From positions 1 through 64,000 of the forward strand of contig JAHBTD010000003.1 of assembly GCA_019638775.1 (NCBI GenBank): a DNA stretch of 64,000 nucleotides, given 5' to 3'. The position numbers and the translations under genes were made by a program. Under the pieces are notes generated by a model. That model had not been told where the DNA came from. It saw only the letters and a program-made list of their open reading frames with translations, and searched no databases. The stretch is from Fimbriimonadaceae bacterium (GTDB taxonomy: Bacteria > Armatimonadota > Fimbriimonadia > Fimbriimonadales > Fimbriimonadaceae). Position 1 is the first letter of the stretch. Every line of letters starts with the position of its first letter. Below, piece after piece: positions 16,758 to 27,231 of this stretch.

Positions 16758-18998
16758 CTATCCCCCAACAACAGCAACCTTCATCAAATCCGTCCTGCCC
16801 ATGCCTGGGCCTTCCACAAACGCCGCGAGCCTTCGCGCCTCGCGCTGCTCAAAATAGCCAAGCTCCAGCCGGTACCAGCCTGGCAAAAGGTAGGCCTTGC
16901 CGGAGCGCTCCGTATACCCTTGCGCATAGTCGTTGTTCACCACGAGCGCGCCGTCGATCCAAAGCTTGCTGCCATCGTCCGATCCGGTCGTGAAGGTGTA
17001 AACGCCCTCCTGCTCGATCTTGATGAGGGCCTTATACTGCAGGGCGAACGAGGGCATATCTCGGTACGGCGTGAAGTCGAAAGTCGTCACATGAGACTCC
17101 TCAGCGGGCGTGAGTTTGGTGAAGTTGGGGGTCTTGTCAAATCGTTCGCCGGACGCGGGCATGAACCTGCGCAGCTTCATCCCGGGGAGAGCGTCGGTCG
17201 GCCCAACAAGCGAGACCGGCTTCATCGCCCTGACCACTACAGGCGTCTCCTGCATCTTGCCGTTGCGGAAGTATGCCGCCGAGACCGTGGTGTCTTCAGT
17301 GACGACGATCGGGCCGGTGTATCGGCGGCTGCGGCTCGTCGGTTCCGTGCCGTCGGTGGTGTAGCGCAGCTCGATGCCGGCGATTCTCGGCTCGGTGAGT
17401 TTGATTTCGGCTTTTTCTTTGAAGATGACGAGATTCGCGGCGGCGGCAGGCAGGCCCGCGTAGACGTTCACTTTGAGCTCGTCCAGACGGGGATAGTAAC
17501 CGTCGAGCCGACCGCTGAAGTCTTCCCAGTTCCGGACGGCTTTCGGGCTCCAAAGCACCTCCGCCATCGCGAGCATTCGCGGGAAGATCATGTATTCCAC
17601 GCGGGAAAAGTCGGGCATCCACTCGGTCCAGACGTTTGCCTGAGCGCCCAGCACGCGCTCGGCCTCCTCCCCAAAAAGCTCCGACGGCACCGGCTCGTAG
17701 CTGTAGACGTGCTGCGTCGACGTGCCCTCATAGCCGTAGTCGAAGTAGCAGTGGGACGTGGGCGACATCACCACGTCGTGCCCCGACTTGGCGGCTTCGA
17801 TGCCTCCCGCCACGCCGCGCCAAGACATGACCTGCGCATTGGGTGCCAGCCCTCCTTCTAAGATTTCGTCCCAACCCATCAGCACACGACCCTTGGAGTT
17901 CAGATACTTCTCGACGCGCTTGACGAAGTAGCTCTGCAGCTCGTGTTCGTCCTTCAGCCCTTCGTCGGCCTTGCGCTTCTGGCAGTCGGGGCAGCGCGAC
18001 CAGTAGAACTTATCAACCTCGTCCCCACCGATGTGAATGACTTTCGAAGGGAAGAGCGCCATCGTCTCGTCCAGGATATCCTGCAAGAACTCGAACGTCC
18101 GCTCCTTCCCGGCGCAGTACGCCAGCGCGCGATAAGGCCGCTCGGGGGACTTGTCGATGGAGCAGGAGACTTCGGGATAGGCCGCCATCGCGGGGAGGCA
18201 GTGCCCAGGCAGCTCGATCTCCGGCACGACCGTGATAAAGCGGTCGCCCGCATACTTCACGATCTCTTTGATCTGGTCCTGCGTGTAGAACCCGCCATAA
18301 AGCGGCTTGCCGGAGCCCTTCCCCGGAAACTCGATGTTGCCGTAGTTCCAGACCTCGCCTTCGCGCTTGGTCCGCCACGCGCCGATCTCGGTCAGCTTCG
18401 GGTACTTCTTCGACTCCATCCGCCAGCCTCCGTCGTCGATGAGGTGCCAGTGGAAGACGTTGAACTTGAATTCGGCGAGATAGTCGATGTACTTCTTGAT
18501 CTCCTTGACGGTGAAGAAGTGCCGAGAGACGTCCAGATGCATGCCGCGCCATTTGAAACGGGGGCTGTCGGTGATGCTGAGCGCGGGAAGGTAAACGGAT
18601 CGGCCCGACTTGCCGAAGAGCATTTGGCGCAGGGTTTGAGCGCCAAAGAAGACACCGGCGGGCTCCTTACCGACGATGGTGATATCGTTGGGGGTGATGT
18701 TCAGCGTGTAGCCCTCGTCTCCAAGGTTTGTCTGGGTGCTGTCGAGCTTCAGGCGTACGGTTGTGCGCGTTGACGAGCTGGCGATGCCGCGGTTGATCCG
18801 GCTGCCGATCACGCGGCTGAGGTCGTCGATCAGCTTGCTGGAGACTTGTCCAAGCGGCCTGTCGGCCTCGACCCGTGTGAGCTCGGTCAGGCGGAAGGAG
18901 CCTTCGCGCAAGGACATGGCGGCGGGCTTGGGGATGAGCGAACCAAGCTCGTTGGGAGTTTGGACGATCAGGGTGGAGGCGAGCAGCGCGGCAAGCAT
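16758..18998 (-). CDS. GH20 beta-N-acetylhexosaminidase with PA14 domain
   Basis: A 746-residue exported glycosidase that removes terminal beta-linked N-acetylhexosamines from chitin or glycan fragments. Signal peptide residues 1-13; GH20b-type N-domain about 20-135; GH20 barrel about 138-495 with RGMHLDVSRHF and HWHLIDDGGWR. The catalytic pair is D326-E327 in HIGGDEVD: the Asp orients the substrate acetamido group and the Glu is the acid. A chitobiase C-terminal-like beta domain (YTTDGTEPTSRSRRYTGP) and a PA14 domain (YTFTTGSDDGSKLWIDG, about 610-745), often carbohydrate-binding, follow. The upstream region has TACGAT five bases before the ATG, so a leaderless message is possible. Confidence 0.93.
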   Translation of the reverse strand: MLAALLASTLIVQTPNELGSLIPKPAAMSLREGSFRLTELTRVEADRPLGQVSSKLIDDLSRVIGSRINRGIASSSTRTTVRLKLDSTQTNLGDEGYTLNITPNDITIVGKEPAGVFFGAQTLRQMLFGKSGRSVYLPALSITDSPRFKWRGMHLDVSRHFFTVKEIKKYIDYLAEFKFNVFHWHLIDDGGWRMESKKYPKLTEIGAWRTKREGEVWNYGNIEFPGKGSGKPLYGGFYTQDQIKEIVKYAGDRFITVVPEIELPGHCLPAMAAYPEVSCSIDKSPERPYRALAYCAGKERTFEFLQDILDETMALFPSKVIHIGGDEVDKFYWSRCPDCQKRKADEGLKDEHELQSYFVKRVEKYLNSKGRVLMGWDEILEGGLAPNAQVMSWRGVAGGIEAAKSGHDVVMSPTSHCYFDYGYEGTSTQHVYSYEPVPSELFGEEAERVLGAQANVWTEWMPDFSRVEYMIFPRMLAMAEVLWSPKAVRNWEDFSGRLDGYYPRLDELKVNVYAGLPAAAANLVIFKEKAEIKLTEPRIAGIELRYTTDGTEPTSRSRRYTGPIVVTEDTTVSAAYFRNGKMQETPVVVRAMKPVSLVGPTDALPGMKLRRFMPASGERFDKTPNFTKLTPAEESHVTTFDFTPYRDMPSFALQYKALIKIEQEGVYTFTTGSDDGSKLWIDGALVVNNDYAQGYTERSGKAYLLPGWYRLELGYFEQREARRLAAFVEGPGMGRTDLMKVAVVGG

Positions 18999-19118
18999 AG
19001 ATTATCGTAGCATGGGAGGCGGTGATTCTTTGCGCATGAGCAGGAACGCTGAGGCGCAGAGTTTCAAAGACTGTCAGTCATTATCAGCGTTCGTTAGGGG
19101 CCAAGCCCCGCCGGGAAA

Positions 19119-19180
19119 TCTCACAAAGAAGCAAAGAACCACAAAGTCACAAAGGGGGAATCTCTCACAGAGACGCAGAG
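19119..19180. repeat. CACAAAG / CAGAG short tandem repeats
   Basis: CAAAG recurs every 8-10 bases (CTCACAAAGAAGCAAAGAAC and onward), then CACAGAGACGCAGAGAG. The same family, in both orientations, occurs at 34366-34435. The 358-base gap 18999-19356 otherwise holds only a hairpin and a short dispersed repeat; no gene is seen. Confidence 0.6.
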
Positions 19181-19239
19181 AGCGCTACTTAGTATTTGCA
19201 AGAAACGAAGTCATTTTCAGACATTCGGACCTCCCACCC

Positions 19240-19285
19240 CTCCCCCTCCCTCCATTGCAACTGCGTCGCAATAGAGGGAGGGGAG
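19240..19285. repeat. Long imperfect palindrome (REP-like)
   Basis: CTCCCCCTCCCTC and ATTGC pair with GCAAT and GAGGGAGGGGAG around a 9-base loop, with one mismatch and one bulged C. Its C/G-rich style recalls the repeats around the DUF559 gene. Just after it, GGCTGAGCTTGTCGAACA (19330-19347) contains the dispersed TTCGACAAGCTCAG-type repeat found in many bacteria. Confidence 0.7.
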
Positions 19286-19356
19286 AGTAGGCGCTGACCC
19301 AAGGACAAGCCATCACAAGCAGGACAACCGGCTGAGCTTGTCGAACACATTGCCCA

Positions 19357-21363
19357 ATGGCCAACGCGCCAACCAGGGCCCCCGAATCTGAACCCGAAAG
19401 ACGCTTCGAGGAAGGCTTCACCGTGAAGACCCTCATCGGAGCGTTCTTTATCGCGCTCTTCATGCTGCCCGGCGGCATTTATCTGGGTTTGGTGGCGGGG
19501 CAGGGGGTTGGCGAAGCAGCGGAATGGGTCACGATCGTTCTGTTTGCCGAGGTTGCTCGGCGAAGCTTTATGCCGCTCCGAAAACAAGAGATCTACATCC
19601 TGTTTTACATTGCTGCGAGCCTGACTACGGTCATCAATGCCACACGCGGTATGGGCGGCGGACCGTTTTCAAACCTTATTTGGAACTCATATTTTGTCAG
19701 CAGCGAGCAGGCGCAACCCCTGCTCGATCAGATTCCGAGATGGGCGGTGCCGAGCCCAGCCTCATCGGCGATCATCGACCGCAACCTTTGGCATGCCGAC
19801 TGGTGGTCGCCCAGTACATGGCAGTTCTGGACGCAGGGATTCTGGAAGCCTGCGCTTATTCTCATCATCACCGAGATCTGCGGAAAGCTGAGCTGGATCG
19901 GTATGGGATATGCGCTGTTTCGGGTCACCAGCGACATCGAAAAGCTCCCTTTTCCTTATGCGCCAGTGGCGGCCTCGGGGGCGACGGCTCTTGCCGAAGC
20001 TGGCACGGAAAGTTGGCGATGGAGTGTTTTCTCGGCGGGCTCAGTGGTGGGGATGCTGTTTGGCCTGGTGTACGTGGCCTTGCCGGTGATCACAGGAATG
20101 CTGTTTGGGGAGCCGGTGGAGGTGTTCCCCATCCCATTTGCCGACTACACGCGGGTGATCGAAAACCTGTTGCCAGCGGCAATTATTGGACTCAGCTTTA
20201 GCCTTGGAAACATTTTGGTGGGCTTTGTGCTGCCCTACCACATTGTGCTTGGAGCAACAGTTGCAAGCGTTTTGACGATGATCGTAGCGAATCCGATTCT
20301 TCACAGCTACGGATTGCTGCCCAGCTACCGATTTGGATCGGATGCGTTTCTGACCAAGCTTGCTGCCGACATGGACATCTGGCTGTCGGTGACGATTGGC
20401 ATCAATCTGGCGATTGCGATTATCGGCATCGCACTTGTCATCAAAGCCACAGCCCAGGCCAGACGCTATCGCGACGAACGGAAGTATAGTCTCGCTCCGC
20501 CGGAAGGTCGGGGCGACTTCCCAATTTACACGGCGTTGCTTGCCTGGCTTGGGGCGACGGTGACGCTGATTTGGCTGAGCCATGTCCTCATTCCGGATTT
20601 CCCGATCTGGCTGCTGTGTGCGTTTGGACTGTTTTGGAGTCCATTCAACAGCTATATCAGCGCGCGCTTGCAGGGCCTCACGGGGCGAACGGTGGGATTG
20701 CCCTTTTTGCGCGAGGCAGCGGTCGTGGCTACCGGCTATCAACGCGCCGACGTTTGGTATGCGCCAATCCCCTTATGGGATCACGGGGCGGTTTCTCAGC
20801 GATTTCGTGAGGTGGAGCTGACAGGGACGAAGTTCACAAGCATCATCAAGGCCGAGGCGGTGATGCTCCCATTGACACTGGTCTTTAGCTTCCTCTTTTG
20901 GGCGTTCTTCTGGAAGACGAGCCCTGTCCCGAGCAACCAATTCCCCTATGCTCAGCGGTTTTGGCCGATCGAGGCGACGATTCAATCGGTTTTTCAGCAG
21001 GTGAACCTCCCGAAAGAGGCGGGCCAAACCAACTTCCTGCTTGCCGCGCTGAAGCCCTCTGTGATAGGGATAGGTGCGTCTTTTGGGCTTGCGTTTTATG
21101 GCGTCTGCTCGTTCTTCAAGCTTCCTCTGCTCTTCTATTACGGCTTTGCGGGGGGCATTGGGGCGTATCCGGCGAACACGCTGCCTCAACTCTTTGGCGC
21201 TTGGTTCGGCAGGAAGTATATGAGGAAGCGTTATGGCGAGGAGAACTGGATCCGTTATGCACCGGTTCTGCTTGCCGGGTTCAGCTGCGGCACAGGTTTG
21301 GTCGCAATGGCGAGTATTGCGCTGGTCTTGGTCGGCAAGGCAGTCACGCAGTTGCCTTATTAA
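19357..21363 (+). CDS. OPT family oligopeptide transporter
   Basis: A 668-residue polytopic membrane protein with about 14-16 hydrophobic helices. It starts with a soluble 20-residue N-terminus, then VKTLIGAFFIALFMLPGGIY. Features of the OPT/YSL family include the motif around KLPFPYAPVAASGATAL before a transmembrane segment, and large re-entrant Pro/Gly-rich loops. OPT proteins take up small peptides or metal-chelator complexes by proton symport; the substrate here is unknown. The upstream gap is filled with repeats and lacks a clear ribosome-binding site. A terminator follows within 10 bases of the stop. Confidence 0.8.
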   Translation: MANAPTRAPESEPERRFEEGFTVKTLIGAFFIALFMLPGGIYLGLVAGQGVGEAAEWVTIVLFAEVARRSFMPLRKQEIYILFYIAASLTTVINATRGMGGGPFSNLIWNSYFVSSEQAQPLLDQIPRWAVPSPASSAIIDRNLWHADWWSPSTWQFWTQGFWKPALILIITEICGKLSWIGMGYALFRVTSDIEKLPFPYAPVAASGATALAEAGTESWRWSVFSAGSVVGMLFGLVYVALPVITGMLFGEPVEVFPIPFADYTRVIENLLPAAIIGLSFSLGNILVGFVLPYHIVLGATVASVLTMIVANPILHSYGLLPSYRFGSDAFLTKLAADMDIWLSVTIGINLAIAIIGIALVIKATAQARRYRDERKYSLAPPEGRGDFPIYTALLAWLGATVTLIWLSHVLIPDFPIWLLCAFGLFWSPFNSYISARLQGLTGRTVGLPFLREAAVVATGYQRADVWYAPIPLWDHGAVSQRFREVELTGTKFTSIIKAEAVMLPLTLVFSFLFWAFFWKTSPVPSNQFPYAQRFWPIEATIQSVFQQVNLPKEAGQTNFLLAALKPSVIGIGASFGLAFYGVCSFFKLPLLFYYGFAGGIGAYPANTLPQLFGAWFGRKYMRKRYGEENWIRYAPVLLAGFSCGTGLVAMASIALVLVGKAVTQLPY

Positions 21364-21368
21364 ATGAA

Positions 21369-21396
21369 ACGGGCTCTCCCAGAGGAGAGCCCGTCC
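21369..21396. terminator. Intrinsic terminator between convergent genes
   Basis: An 11-bp perfect stem ACGGGCTCTCC / GGAGAGCCCGT with a 4-base loop. On the minus strand it is followed by TTCATTT. It lies between the transporter and the chemoreceptor, which converge. Confidence 0.85.
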
Positions 21397-21420
21397 ACTT
21401 GTTCAACAGCCCGTTGATTG

Positions 21421-23358
21421 TTAGGCGGCTAATCGCAGATCGGGCGTTTCAGACTCGCCGTCGATCTTGAATGCGCTCACCATGGATTGGAGTTGTGCAG
21501 AAGCATCCTTGAGGTCCATCGCCATTCGGCTGACTTCACCGATGCTTGCCGTCTGCTCCTGTACGGCTGCTGCTGCTTGCTGAGTGGCGGCTGCCATCTC
21601 TTCTGCAGAGGCGCTCATCTCTTGTGCACCTGCGGCAGTCTCTTCGCTGACGGAAGCGACGTTCGAAATCGCATCGGTCACGATGCGGGCATCGCTTGCC
21701 ATTCCGTCTACGAGCTGGCTGTTCTGCTCAGCAAGAGTCTGGACGTTGGCGATGCCATCAAGAATCTCCACCAGAGCGGCCTTCGCGGCATCGCTGGACT
21801 TCGATCCTTCGCTGACCTCAAGTGCGCTTGCGGTCATGGACTCGATTGCCTTTTCAACCCCTTCGCGAACGCTCTTGATGAGGTCGGCAATCTCCTTGGT
21901 GCTGGTACTCGACCGCTCGGCAAGCTTGCGAACCTCTTCGGCAACAACGGCGAATCCTCGACCGTGCTCTCCAGCACGAGCGGCTTCGATAGCTGCGTTA
22001 AGAGCAAGCAGGTTTGTCTGCTCAGCAATTTCGTCGATAGCCTGTACGATGGCTCCGATCTGAGCCTGCTTGTCGCCGAGTTCGCGGATGGCATCTTCGG
22101 ACAACGAGACCTGCTTTGAAATGCGCTCCATGCTGGAGATGGTCTGCTGAACGGCTTGTCCGCCTTCCATTGCAATCTCGTTTGCCTTTGCGGCGGCAAG
22201 TTGCTGATCCTGACTGCCCTTTTGGACAGACTGGACTGCTGTGTCAAGCTTCTCCATCGCTGCGCTTGCTTCCGTTGCTCCGATGGCGAGTTGCTCGCTG
22301 CCACTCGCAATCTGAGTGCTGGTCTGAGCGCTTTCGTTTGCAGCGCATGCAACCTGCTGGATGGTTTGAGCGATCTCTTCGGATGTCCCGTTCGCTTGGT
22401 GAGTGGTGTTGTTTAGCGAATCGCTTGAGTTCGCGACAGAATCCGCCGTTCGGGACACGTCGCCTACGAGCGCTCGCAGATTTGATCTTGCTTCGTCAAA
22501 GGAATCAACAGTTGACTGCAGATCAGTCAACAACGAGTTAAAGCTGGATGCAACCTGCCCAATCTCATCCTTGCTCTCGTAAGGCACGGCCGTCGTCCCT
22601 GTCTTAACGTGCTTGACCAGATCACCCTGTGCCAGAGCTTCGATGCCGCTCCTCAGAGCCGACATACAAATCGTCTGAAGGGAGTGCATCCTGTTCACGA
22701 CAAGTGCAAGCGGAAGCTTGACCGATCGAGTCACAAAGAAGCAGGAAGCGATCGCGGCAATAATCGCAACTGCGAGCATGATCCAAACTTCAAGAGCAGA
22801 CTCCTTATAGGTCGCGTCGGCTGCAGCAGTGAGGCTATCAGCGCGCTCAAGGTTCCACTTTTCAAGGGCCTCAAGATCTTTTCGGAATGTACTGTAAGCG
22901 CCATCAAGCTGCTTAAGGGTAGCTGCTTGCTTTGCAGCGTCGTTGCTGACACTAGCCGCGACGAGAGCTGACTCAAGTTTTTCACATTCTTCCCACTTGG
23001 TCTTAAGAGCATCGAACATCTTACGATCTTCATCTAGTGCGATGGATGTGTCGTAGCCATCGAAGCTCTTATGCAGAGCTGTAAGTTCTTCCTTTATAAG
23101 CGATTCGATCTCTTTCTTGGCAGCATGATCCTTAGTAGCGAGGTGTCGGTAGCCCAGTCCTTCAATCGTGGATGAACTCCCAGTCATCTGCGATAGGGCT
23201 TGAAAGGCGACAAGACTGTCTGATTGGAGGGCCTTGGTGCTGTCGTCAAGTGCGCCGAGTCTCACGATGCTAAACAGACCCAAAAATACAGTAGTAGCGA
23301 CGCAAATGCCGAAGCCCAACCCTAGCTTTGCGACGATTTTGAGATTCTTAAACTTCAT
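21421..23358 (-). CDS. Methyl-accepting chemotaxis protein 1
   Basis: A 645-residue chemoreceptor. TM1 is about residues 10-32; the periplasmic four-helix-type sensor follows to about 190 (no Cache fold apparent); TM2 about 193-212; then HAMP and a long cytoplasmic coiled coil. The conserved hairpin tip is [20 protein letters not shown], followed by [21 protein letters not shown], which binds CheA/CheW. Gln/Glu pairs for methylation lie on both arms. Start ATG 23358 follows GAGG; the frame reaches eight codons further upstream without a site. The gene downstream in the array (23534) is a paralogue with a near-identical signalling tip. No che genes lie in the window. The ligand is unknown. Confidence 0.95.
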   Translation of the reverse strand: MKFKNLKIVAKLGLGFGICVATTVFLGLFSIVRLGALDDSTKALQSDSLVAFQALSQMTGSSSTIEGLGYRHLATKDHAAKKEIESLIKEELTALHKSFDGYDTSIALDEDRKMFDALKTKWEECEKLESALVAASVSNDAAKQAATLKQLDGAYSTFRKDLEALEKWNLERADSLTAAADATYKESALEVWIMLAVAIIAAIASCFFVTRSVKLPLALVVNRMHSLQTICMSALRSGIEALAQGDLVKHVKTGTTAVPYESKDEIGQVASSFNSLLTDLQSTVDSFDEARSNLRALVGDVSRTADSVANSSDSLNNTTHQANGTSEEIAQTIQQVACAANESAQTSTQIASGSEQLAIGATEASAAMEKLDTAVQSVQKGSQDQQLAAAKANEIAMEGGQAVQQTISSMERISKQVSLSEDAIRELGDKQAQIGAIVQAIDEIAEQTNLLALNAAIEAARAGEHGRGFAVVAEEVRKLAERSSTSTKEIADLIKSVREGVEKAIESMTASALEVSEGSKSSDAAKAALVEILDGIANVQTLAEQNSQLVDGMASDARIVTDAISNVASVSEETAAGAQEMSASAEEMAAATQQAAAAVQEQTASIGEVSRMAMDLKDASAQLQSMVSAFKIDGESETPDLRLAA

Positions 23359-23533
23359 TGTTGTCCTCAGGAAGCGGTACATCCCCTAAGCAATTCTTGG
23401 AAACTCGAAACCTTGCCATCAGCAGGGGCACCAAATTAACACAAAAACCGCAATAAGTGGCAAAGACCTAGGGGAGGTGGGTCGACCGCCTAGGCTTCTT
23501 TACCCAAGCGGTCTGTGATTACTTAGCCTCGGA

Positions 23534-25597
23534 TTAGGCGGCCTGCTTGACCTCAACAGGATTGGAGCTGGGTTCGACTTTGAACTTTGCTACGATGTCC
23601 TGCAGCTTTTGAGCTGTGTTTCTTAGGTCTTCGGACATTCGGCTCACGTCTGCGATCGCAGCTACTTGCTGCTGAATGGCAGCCGAAGCTTCCTCTGTCG
23701 CGGCGGCCGTCTCTTCTGCGGCTGCGCTCATCTGCTCAGCGCCAGCAGCAGTCTCTTCACTAACCGAAGCTACATTGGCGATAGCCTCGACGACCGTTCG
23801 CGTGTTTAGTCCAATCCCCTCTACAAGGGCGCCGTTTTTCTCAGCAAGTGTTTGAACGCTGGCGATACCGTCAAGTATCTCCGTGAGCGCTGCCTTTGCG
23901 GCATCGCTTGCTTGAGTACCCTCGGTGACCTGCTGTGCGCTGGTGGTCATCGAGTCGATAGCGTTCTCTACGCCTTCGCGTATCATCGAGATGAGATCGG
24001 CAATCTCTTTGGTGCTAGCGCTGGATCGCTCGGCAAGCTTGCGTACCTCTTCGGCAACGACGGCGAATCCGCGTCCATGCTCGCCAGCTCGGGCAGCCTC
24101 AATCGCGGCGTTGAGTGCGAGCAGATTAGTCTGCTCGGCAATTTCGTCGATTGTTTGAACAATCGCGCCGATCTGAGCTTGCCGCTGTCCAAGTTCGCGG
24201 ACGGCCTGCTCCGATAGAGCGACCTGCTTGGAGATACGATCCATGCTTGAGATGGTTTGCTGGACCGCCTGTCCACCTTCCATCGCAATCTCGTTGGCTC
24301 GGGAGGCTGCAAGCTGCTGGTCATGACTGCCCTCTTGCACTTGAAGAATGGCCTCTTCAAGCTTCTCCATTGCGTCGCTGGCGGATGTTGCCCCAGAGGC
24401 AAGTTGCTCGCTGCCCCTTGCGATCTGCCCGCTGGTTTGAGCGGATTCTGACGATGCCTTGGCCACTTGCTGAATCGTTTGGGCAATCTCTTCAGACCCC
24501 GAGCTTGTCTCTGACGCAGCTGAATTGAGGGAATCGCTCGATAAAGCTACTGCTTGAGTTGCAGTTCCAACGTGCTTGATGAGCTCGCGCAGATTGAGAA
24601 TCATCGTTGCGAAGGCGTTGCCCAGTGAGTCGTTCTCTGACTTCGCTTGGACACTCACGGTGAGGTCGCCGCTAGCAACGGTCTGGGCAATTTCCGCCAT
24701 TGCTCGCTGATGTTCGATCATCGTTGCAAACGAGAGTCCCAGCACATCGCCCTCAGACTTCGGCTCAACGTTTTCACTAAGATCGCCAAGAGCCGCTGCA
24801 CTGGCTATGCTGGCCATGTCTCGCTGGTGGAGTATGAGGCTCTTGAATTCGGTAGCAAGATCGCCAATTTCATCCTTAGTCTCGATCTTGATCTCTTGAT
24901 TGATGTCGCCAACAGCCAAGCCCTTTGCGGCAGTTCCAATTTCGGCAAGCGCTGAAGAAATCATGCGTGTGATGATTACCGCGAATAGTATTGCGACCAC
25001 TATTGCAAATAACAACAAAGTGATAACGGTCGCCTTTGACCAAAACAGAATTGACTTGGTTACCTGCTTTTCTTTAACAATAAGCGCGTCATTGTATTTG
25101 TTGTAGACCGACAGCGACTCGTCAATGTCGTCTAGAATAGGGCGTGCACTTCTTGAAAGAGTCTCAGCTTTCGCTTTCTGGTTAGATTCGGAGAGTTTAA
25201 AAACTTCCTCGGCATTCGCAAAGTACTTCGGTAGCAGGTCATCGAGTTTTGAAAGAAAAACTTTGCCCTCTGGCGAAAAAATCTCCTTCTTGAGCTCTTC
25301 CAGCTTTGCCTCTACATCTTTTCGATCACCATCCGCGTGTGTTCGTTGAGGTCCCATTTGTGCCGGCGTGTCGGCCAAGATGTGGTTCTTTTCGGATCGC
25401 ACAAATTGAAGGAGTCTTGTACTCAATTCTCCGCTTGTTTGTGCAAGTTGAAACTCCCCGGCTAGGCGCGTCGACAGACCACCGAGCTGATTAAGACGGA
25501 CGAAGGCAACGACGCCAAGCACTGCCATCAGGCCAATGCACATGCCAAAACTGAGCGCAAGCTTACGCCCGATTCTTAGGTTTGAAAGCCATTTCAT
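23534..25597 (-). CDS. Methyl-accepting chemotaxis protein 2, multiple HAMP
   Basis: A 687-residue chemoreceptor. TM1 about 11-34; periplasmic helical sensor 35-188; TM2 about 189-212. After TM2 come HAMP-like units in a row: the repeated pattern [38 protein letters not shown] and [19 protein letters not shown] marks about three. The C-terminal signalling domain is highly similar to that of MCP 1, including [23 protein letters not shown] 25597 is chosen for its spacing to GGGG upstream; a GTG two codons earlier is too close. Transcription runs toward MCP 1, 175 bases away, so the pair may be one unit. Confidence 0.95.
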   Translation of the reverse strand: MKWLSNLRIGRKLALSFGMCIGLMAVLGVVAFVRLNQLGGLSTRLAGEFQLAQTSGELSTRLLQFVRSEKNHILADTPAQMGPQRTHADGDRKDVEAKLEELKKEIFSPEGKVFLSKLDDLLPKYFANAEEVFKLSESNQKAKAETLSRSARPILDDIDESLSVYNKYNDALIVKEKQVTKSILFWSKATVITLLLFAIVVAILFAVIITRMISSALAEIGTAAKGLAVGDINQEIKIETKDEIGDLATEFKSLILHQRDMASIASAAALGDLSENVEPKSEGDVLGLSFATMIEHQRAMAEIAQTVASGDLTVSVQAKSENDSLGNAFATMILNLRELIKHVGTATQAVALSSDSLNSAASETSSGSEEIAQTIQQVAKASSESAQTSGQIARGSEQLASGATSASDAMEKLEEAILQVQEGSHDQQLAASRANEIAMEGGQAVQQTISSMDRISKQVALSEQAVRELGQRQAQIGAIVQTIDEIAEQTNLLALNAAIEAARAGEHGRGFAVVAEEVRKLAERSSASTKEIADLISMIREGVENAIDSMTTSAQQVTEGTQASDAAKAALTEILDGIASVQTLAEKNGALVEGIGLNTRTVVEAIANVASVSEETAAGAEQMSAAAEETAAATEEASAAIQQQVAAIADVSRMSEDLRNTAQKLQDIVAKFKVEPSSNPVEVKQAA

Positions 25598-25945
25598 ATT
25601 CACAATCCCCAGCTAGACCCTAGTCGTCGCGATCAGGATGTGAATGATTACCCGAGCACCCGCCTTGACAGGCGCATGAAAGTGCTTTCCAGGCGATTCC
25701 CCAATCGACAGCCTCACGCTTGAACGCGATTCGACTACTGTCCCTTAGACAATAGTTTCGGTATCGAACCCGCAAAACCAACAGGGCGAAGTTTTACTCA
25801 GGATTTAGCGCAAAAGAGGCGATCAGAAATTTGAGTTCAAATTGATGTAATTTGATAGTCGTCCAAGAAATCTTGCGTCAAAAGGCGCAAGAAAACTGAG
25901 CCATACATGCGCCCATTTCGATAGGGATCGCGATTGCCCGTGTCC
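25598..25945. other. Gene-free gap upstream of the receptor pair
   Basis: A gap of 348 bases between divergent-to-tandem minus-strand genes. I looked for a cyclic-di-GMP or other riboswitch in front of MCP 2 and saw none. The only structure is a weak hairpin at 25871-25890. A long 5' leader for MCP 2 is possible. Confidence 0.5.
25871..25890 (-). terminator. Weak hairpin, possible terminator of the S41 peptidase gene
   Basis: CTTGCG pairs with CGCAAG around an 8-base loop, followed on the minus strand by ATTTCTT. It lies about 56 bases past the peptidase stop codon. The stem is short. Confidence 0.35.
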
Positions 25946-27160
25946 CTAAGAGGCCGATCCCGCCAGTTGTTCGAGGGCCCGCTTGACCACAAGATCGGTT
26001 CCGGCAGGGTCGTACTCGGGGTCAACCTTAATGTGGGGCGAGACTCCGACACCTTCAAGCGTGACGCCCTCGACGATGACGTTAACCATCGGGATTTCTA
26101 AAACGGCCCAATCGTCAATGAGCATCGGCGACGTGCCGAGCACGTGTCCGGCGGTGGTTTTTCCGATCAGAGTTGCGCGTTTGGAGGATTTGAGCACGTG
26201 GCTTAGGACCTCTTTGGCGCTGCGCGAGCCTTCATTGATGAGCACGATCAACGGCTTGTCATAGCCCATCTTCGAGGTCATATTGATGTTCCCCGCTCCG
26301 TATTCAACCTTGATGCCGGGGGCATAGAAGAGGTCGGCAAACCCCTCGGGGCGGCCACCAAAACCATCGCGAAGGTCCAGTATGAAGCCGTCGGTGTTCA
26401 TGTTTCGCGAGACTCCTGCGGCAAGCGCGTCTTTGAAATCCTGTCGTGGGAGTAGAGCCCACATGTGCATATAGCCGTACTTCTTGCCGTTGTAGTCGAT
26501 CGTCTTTACACTGCGTTGGCTAGCCCGCAGAAACATATCGGCTGGCCTCATCGACTCAACATCGACATCCTTTGCCATCTCTTGCCCATTGCGACTGACC
26601 GTAATCTTTGCCGTCTTGTCCACCCAATCCGCCAGGCTTTGCACGGGAGAGAAAGGCTTGCCGTTGATGGACTTAAAGACGTCGCCTTTTTGGATGCCTG
26701 CCCTTGCGCCAGGCATGTCGTTGAGAACCATCTGAGCAATCCACTGACCGTTGACCTTCTTGAACCAAACGCCGATGTGCGGCATCGCCTCCGCCTCGGG
26801 GTTCAACAAGTTGCGCATCATGTAGTAGCCCTGATCGGCCTTGGTCATAAACTCGAAGTGGGAATCCCCAAATTCGGCGATCATCCGGTTGACCACATCG
26901 CGGAATTCGTCGGCGGTTTTTGCGGCCTTGGCAGGAGCCTCGTACTTGTTGAGGAGCCCATCCATTTTTGCCTTCTGCGTGTCCTTGGCATAGTATCGGG
27001 CCGCGATGGCGCCGCGCGTTTTTGCCCACGCATCAGTGGCGCTGAACGCCTTTGCCTGCGTGTACGCGACCGAGGCATCCGTGAGCAAAGGCGTCAGGTT
27101 TGGCGCTGTGGAGGGCGATAGAAGGGGAGCAAAAGCGGCAAAGACTACGAAGGCTGTCAT
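25946..27160 (-). CDS. S41 family (C-terminal processing) peptidase
   Basis: A 404-residue exported serine peptidase. A short hydrophobic leader (MTAFVVFAAFAPLLS) is followed by a helical N-domain, a PDZ-like domain (about 125-200, MPGARAGIQKGDVFKSINGK), and the S41 catalytic core. The core has DLRDGFGG at 262-269 and INEGSRSAKEVLSHVL, in which Ser314 (in SAKE) is the likely nucleophile and a following Lys the general base. The end GVGVSPHIKVDPEYDPAGTD is typical of the family. Such enzymes cleave exported proteins near their C-termini. Monocistronic; AAGG lies upstream of the ATG. Confidence 0.9.
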   Translation of the reverse strand: MTAFVVFAAFAPLLSPSTAPNLTPLLTDASVAYTQAKAFSATDAWAKTRGAIAARYYAKDTQKAKMDGLLNKYEAPAKAAKTADEFRDVVNRMIAEFGDSHFEFMTKADQGYYMMRNLLNPEAEAMPHIGVWFKKVNGQWIAQMVLNDMPGARAGIQKGDVFKSINGKPFSPVQSLADWVDKTAKITVSRNGQEMAKDVDVESMRPADMFLRASQRSVKTIDYNGKKYGYMHMWALLPRQDFKDALAAGVSRNMNTDGFILDLRDGFGGRPEGFADLFYAPGIKVEYGAGNINMTSKMGYDKPLIVLINEGSRSAKEVLSHVLKSSKRATLIGKTTAGHVLGTSPMLIDDWAVLEIPMVNVIVEGVTLEGVGVSPHIKVDPEYDPAGTDLVVKRALEQLAGSAS

Positions 27161-27231
27161 AGATAGACCTTACCGGATCGGCCTCTTGCCGGGTTCCCCG
27201 CAGCCTCAAAGGTACACTCGAATCCTTCCCT

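Noticed and set aside
16647-17861. Plus-strand 404-codon ORF opposite the hexosaminidase gene
   Set aside because: The GH20 active site is on the minus strand; the plus-strand product is a shadow.
25598-25800. Possible c-di-GMP riboswitch in front of MCP 2
   Set aside because: The long gap suggested a GEMM-type leader, but the conserved core elements were not found on the minus strand.
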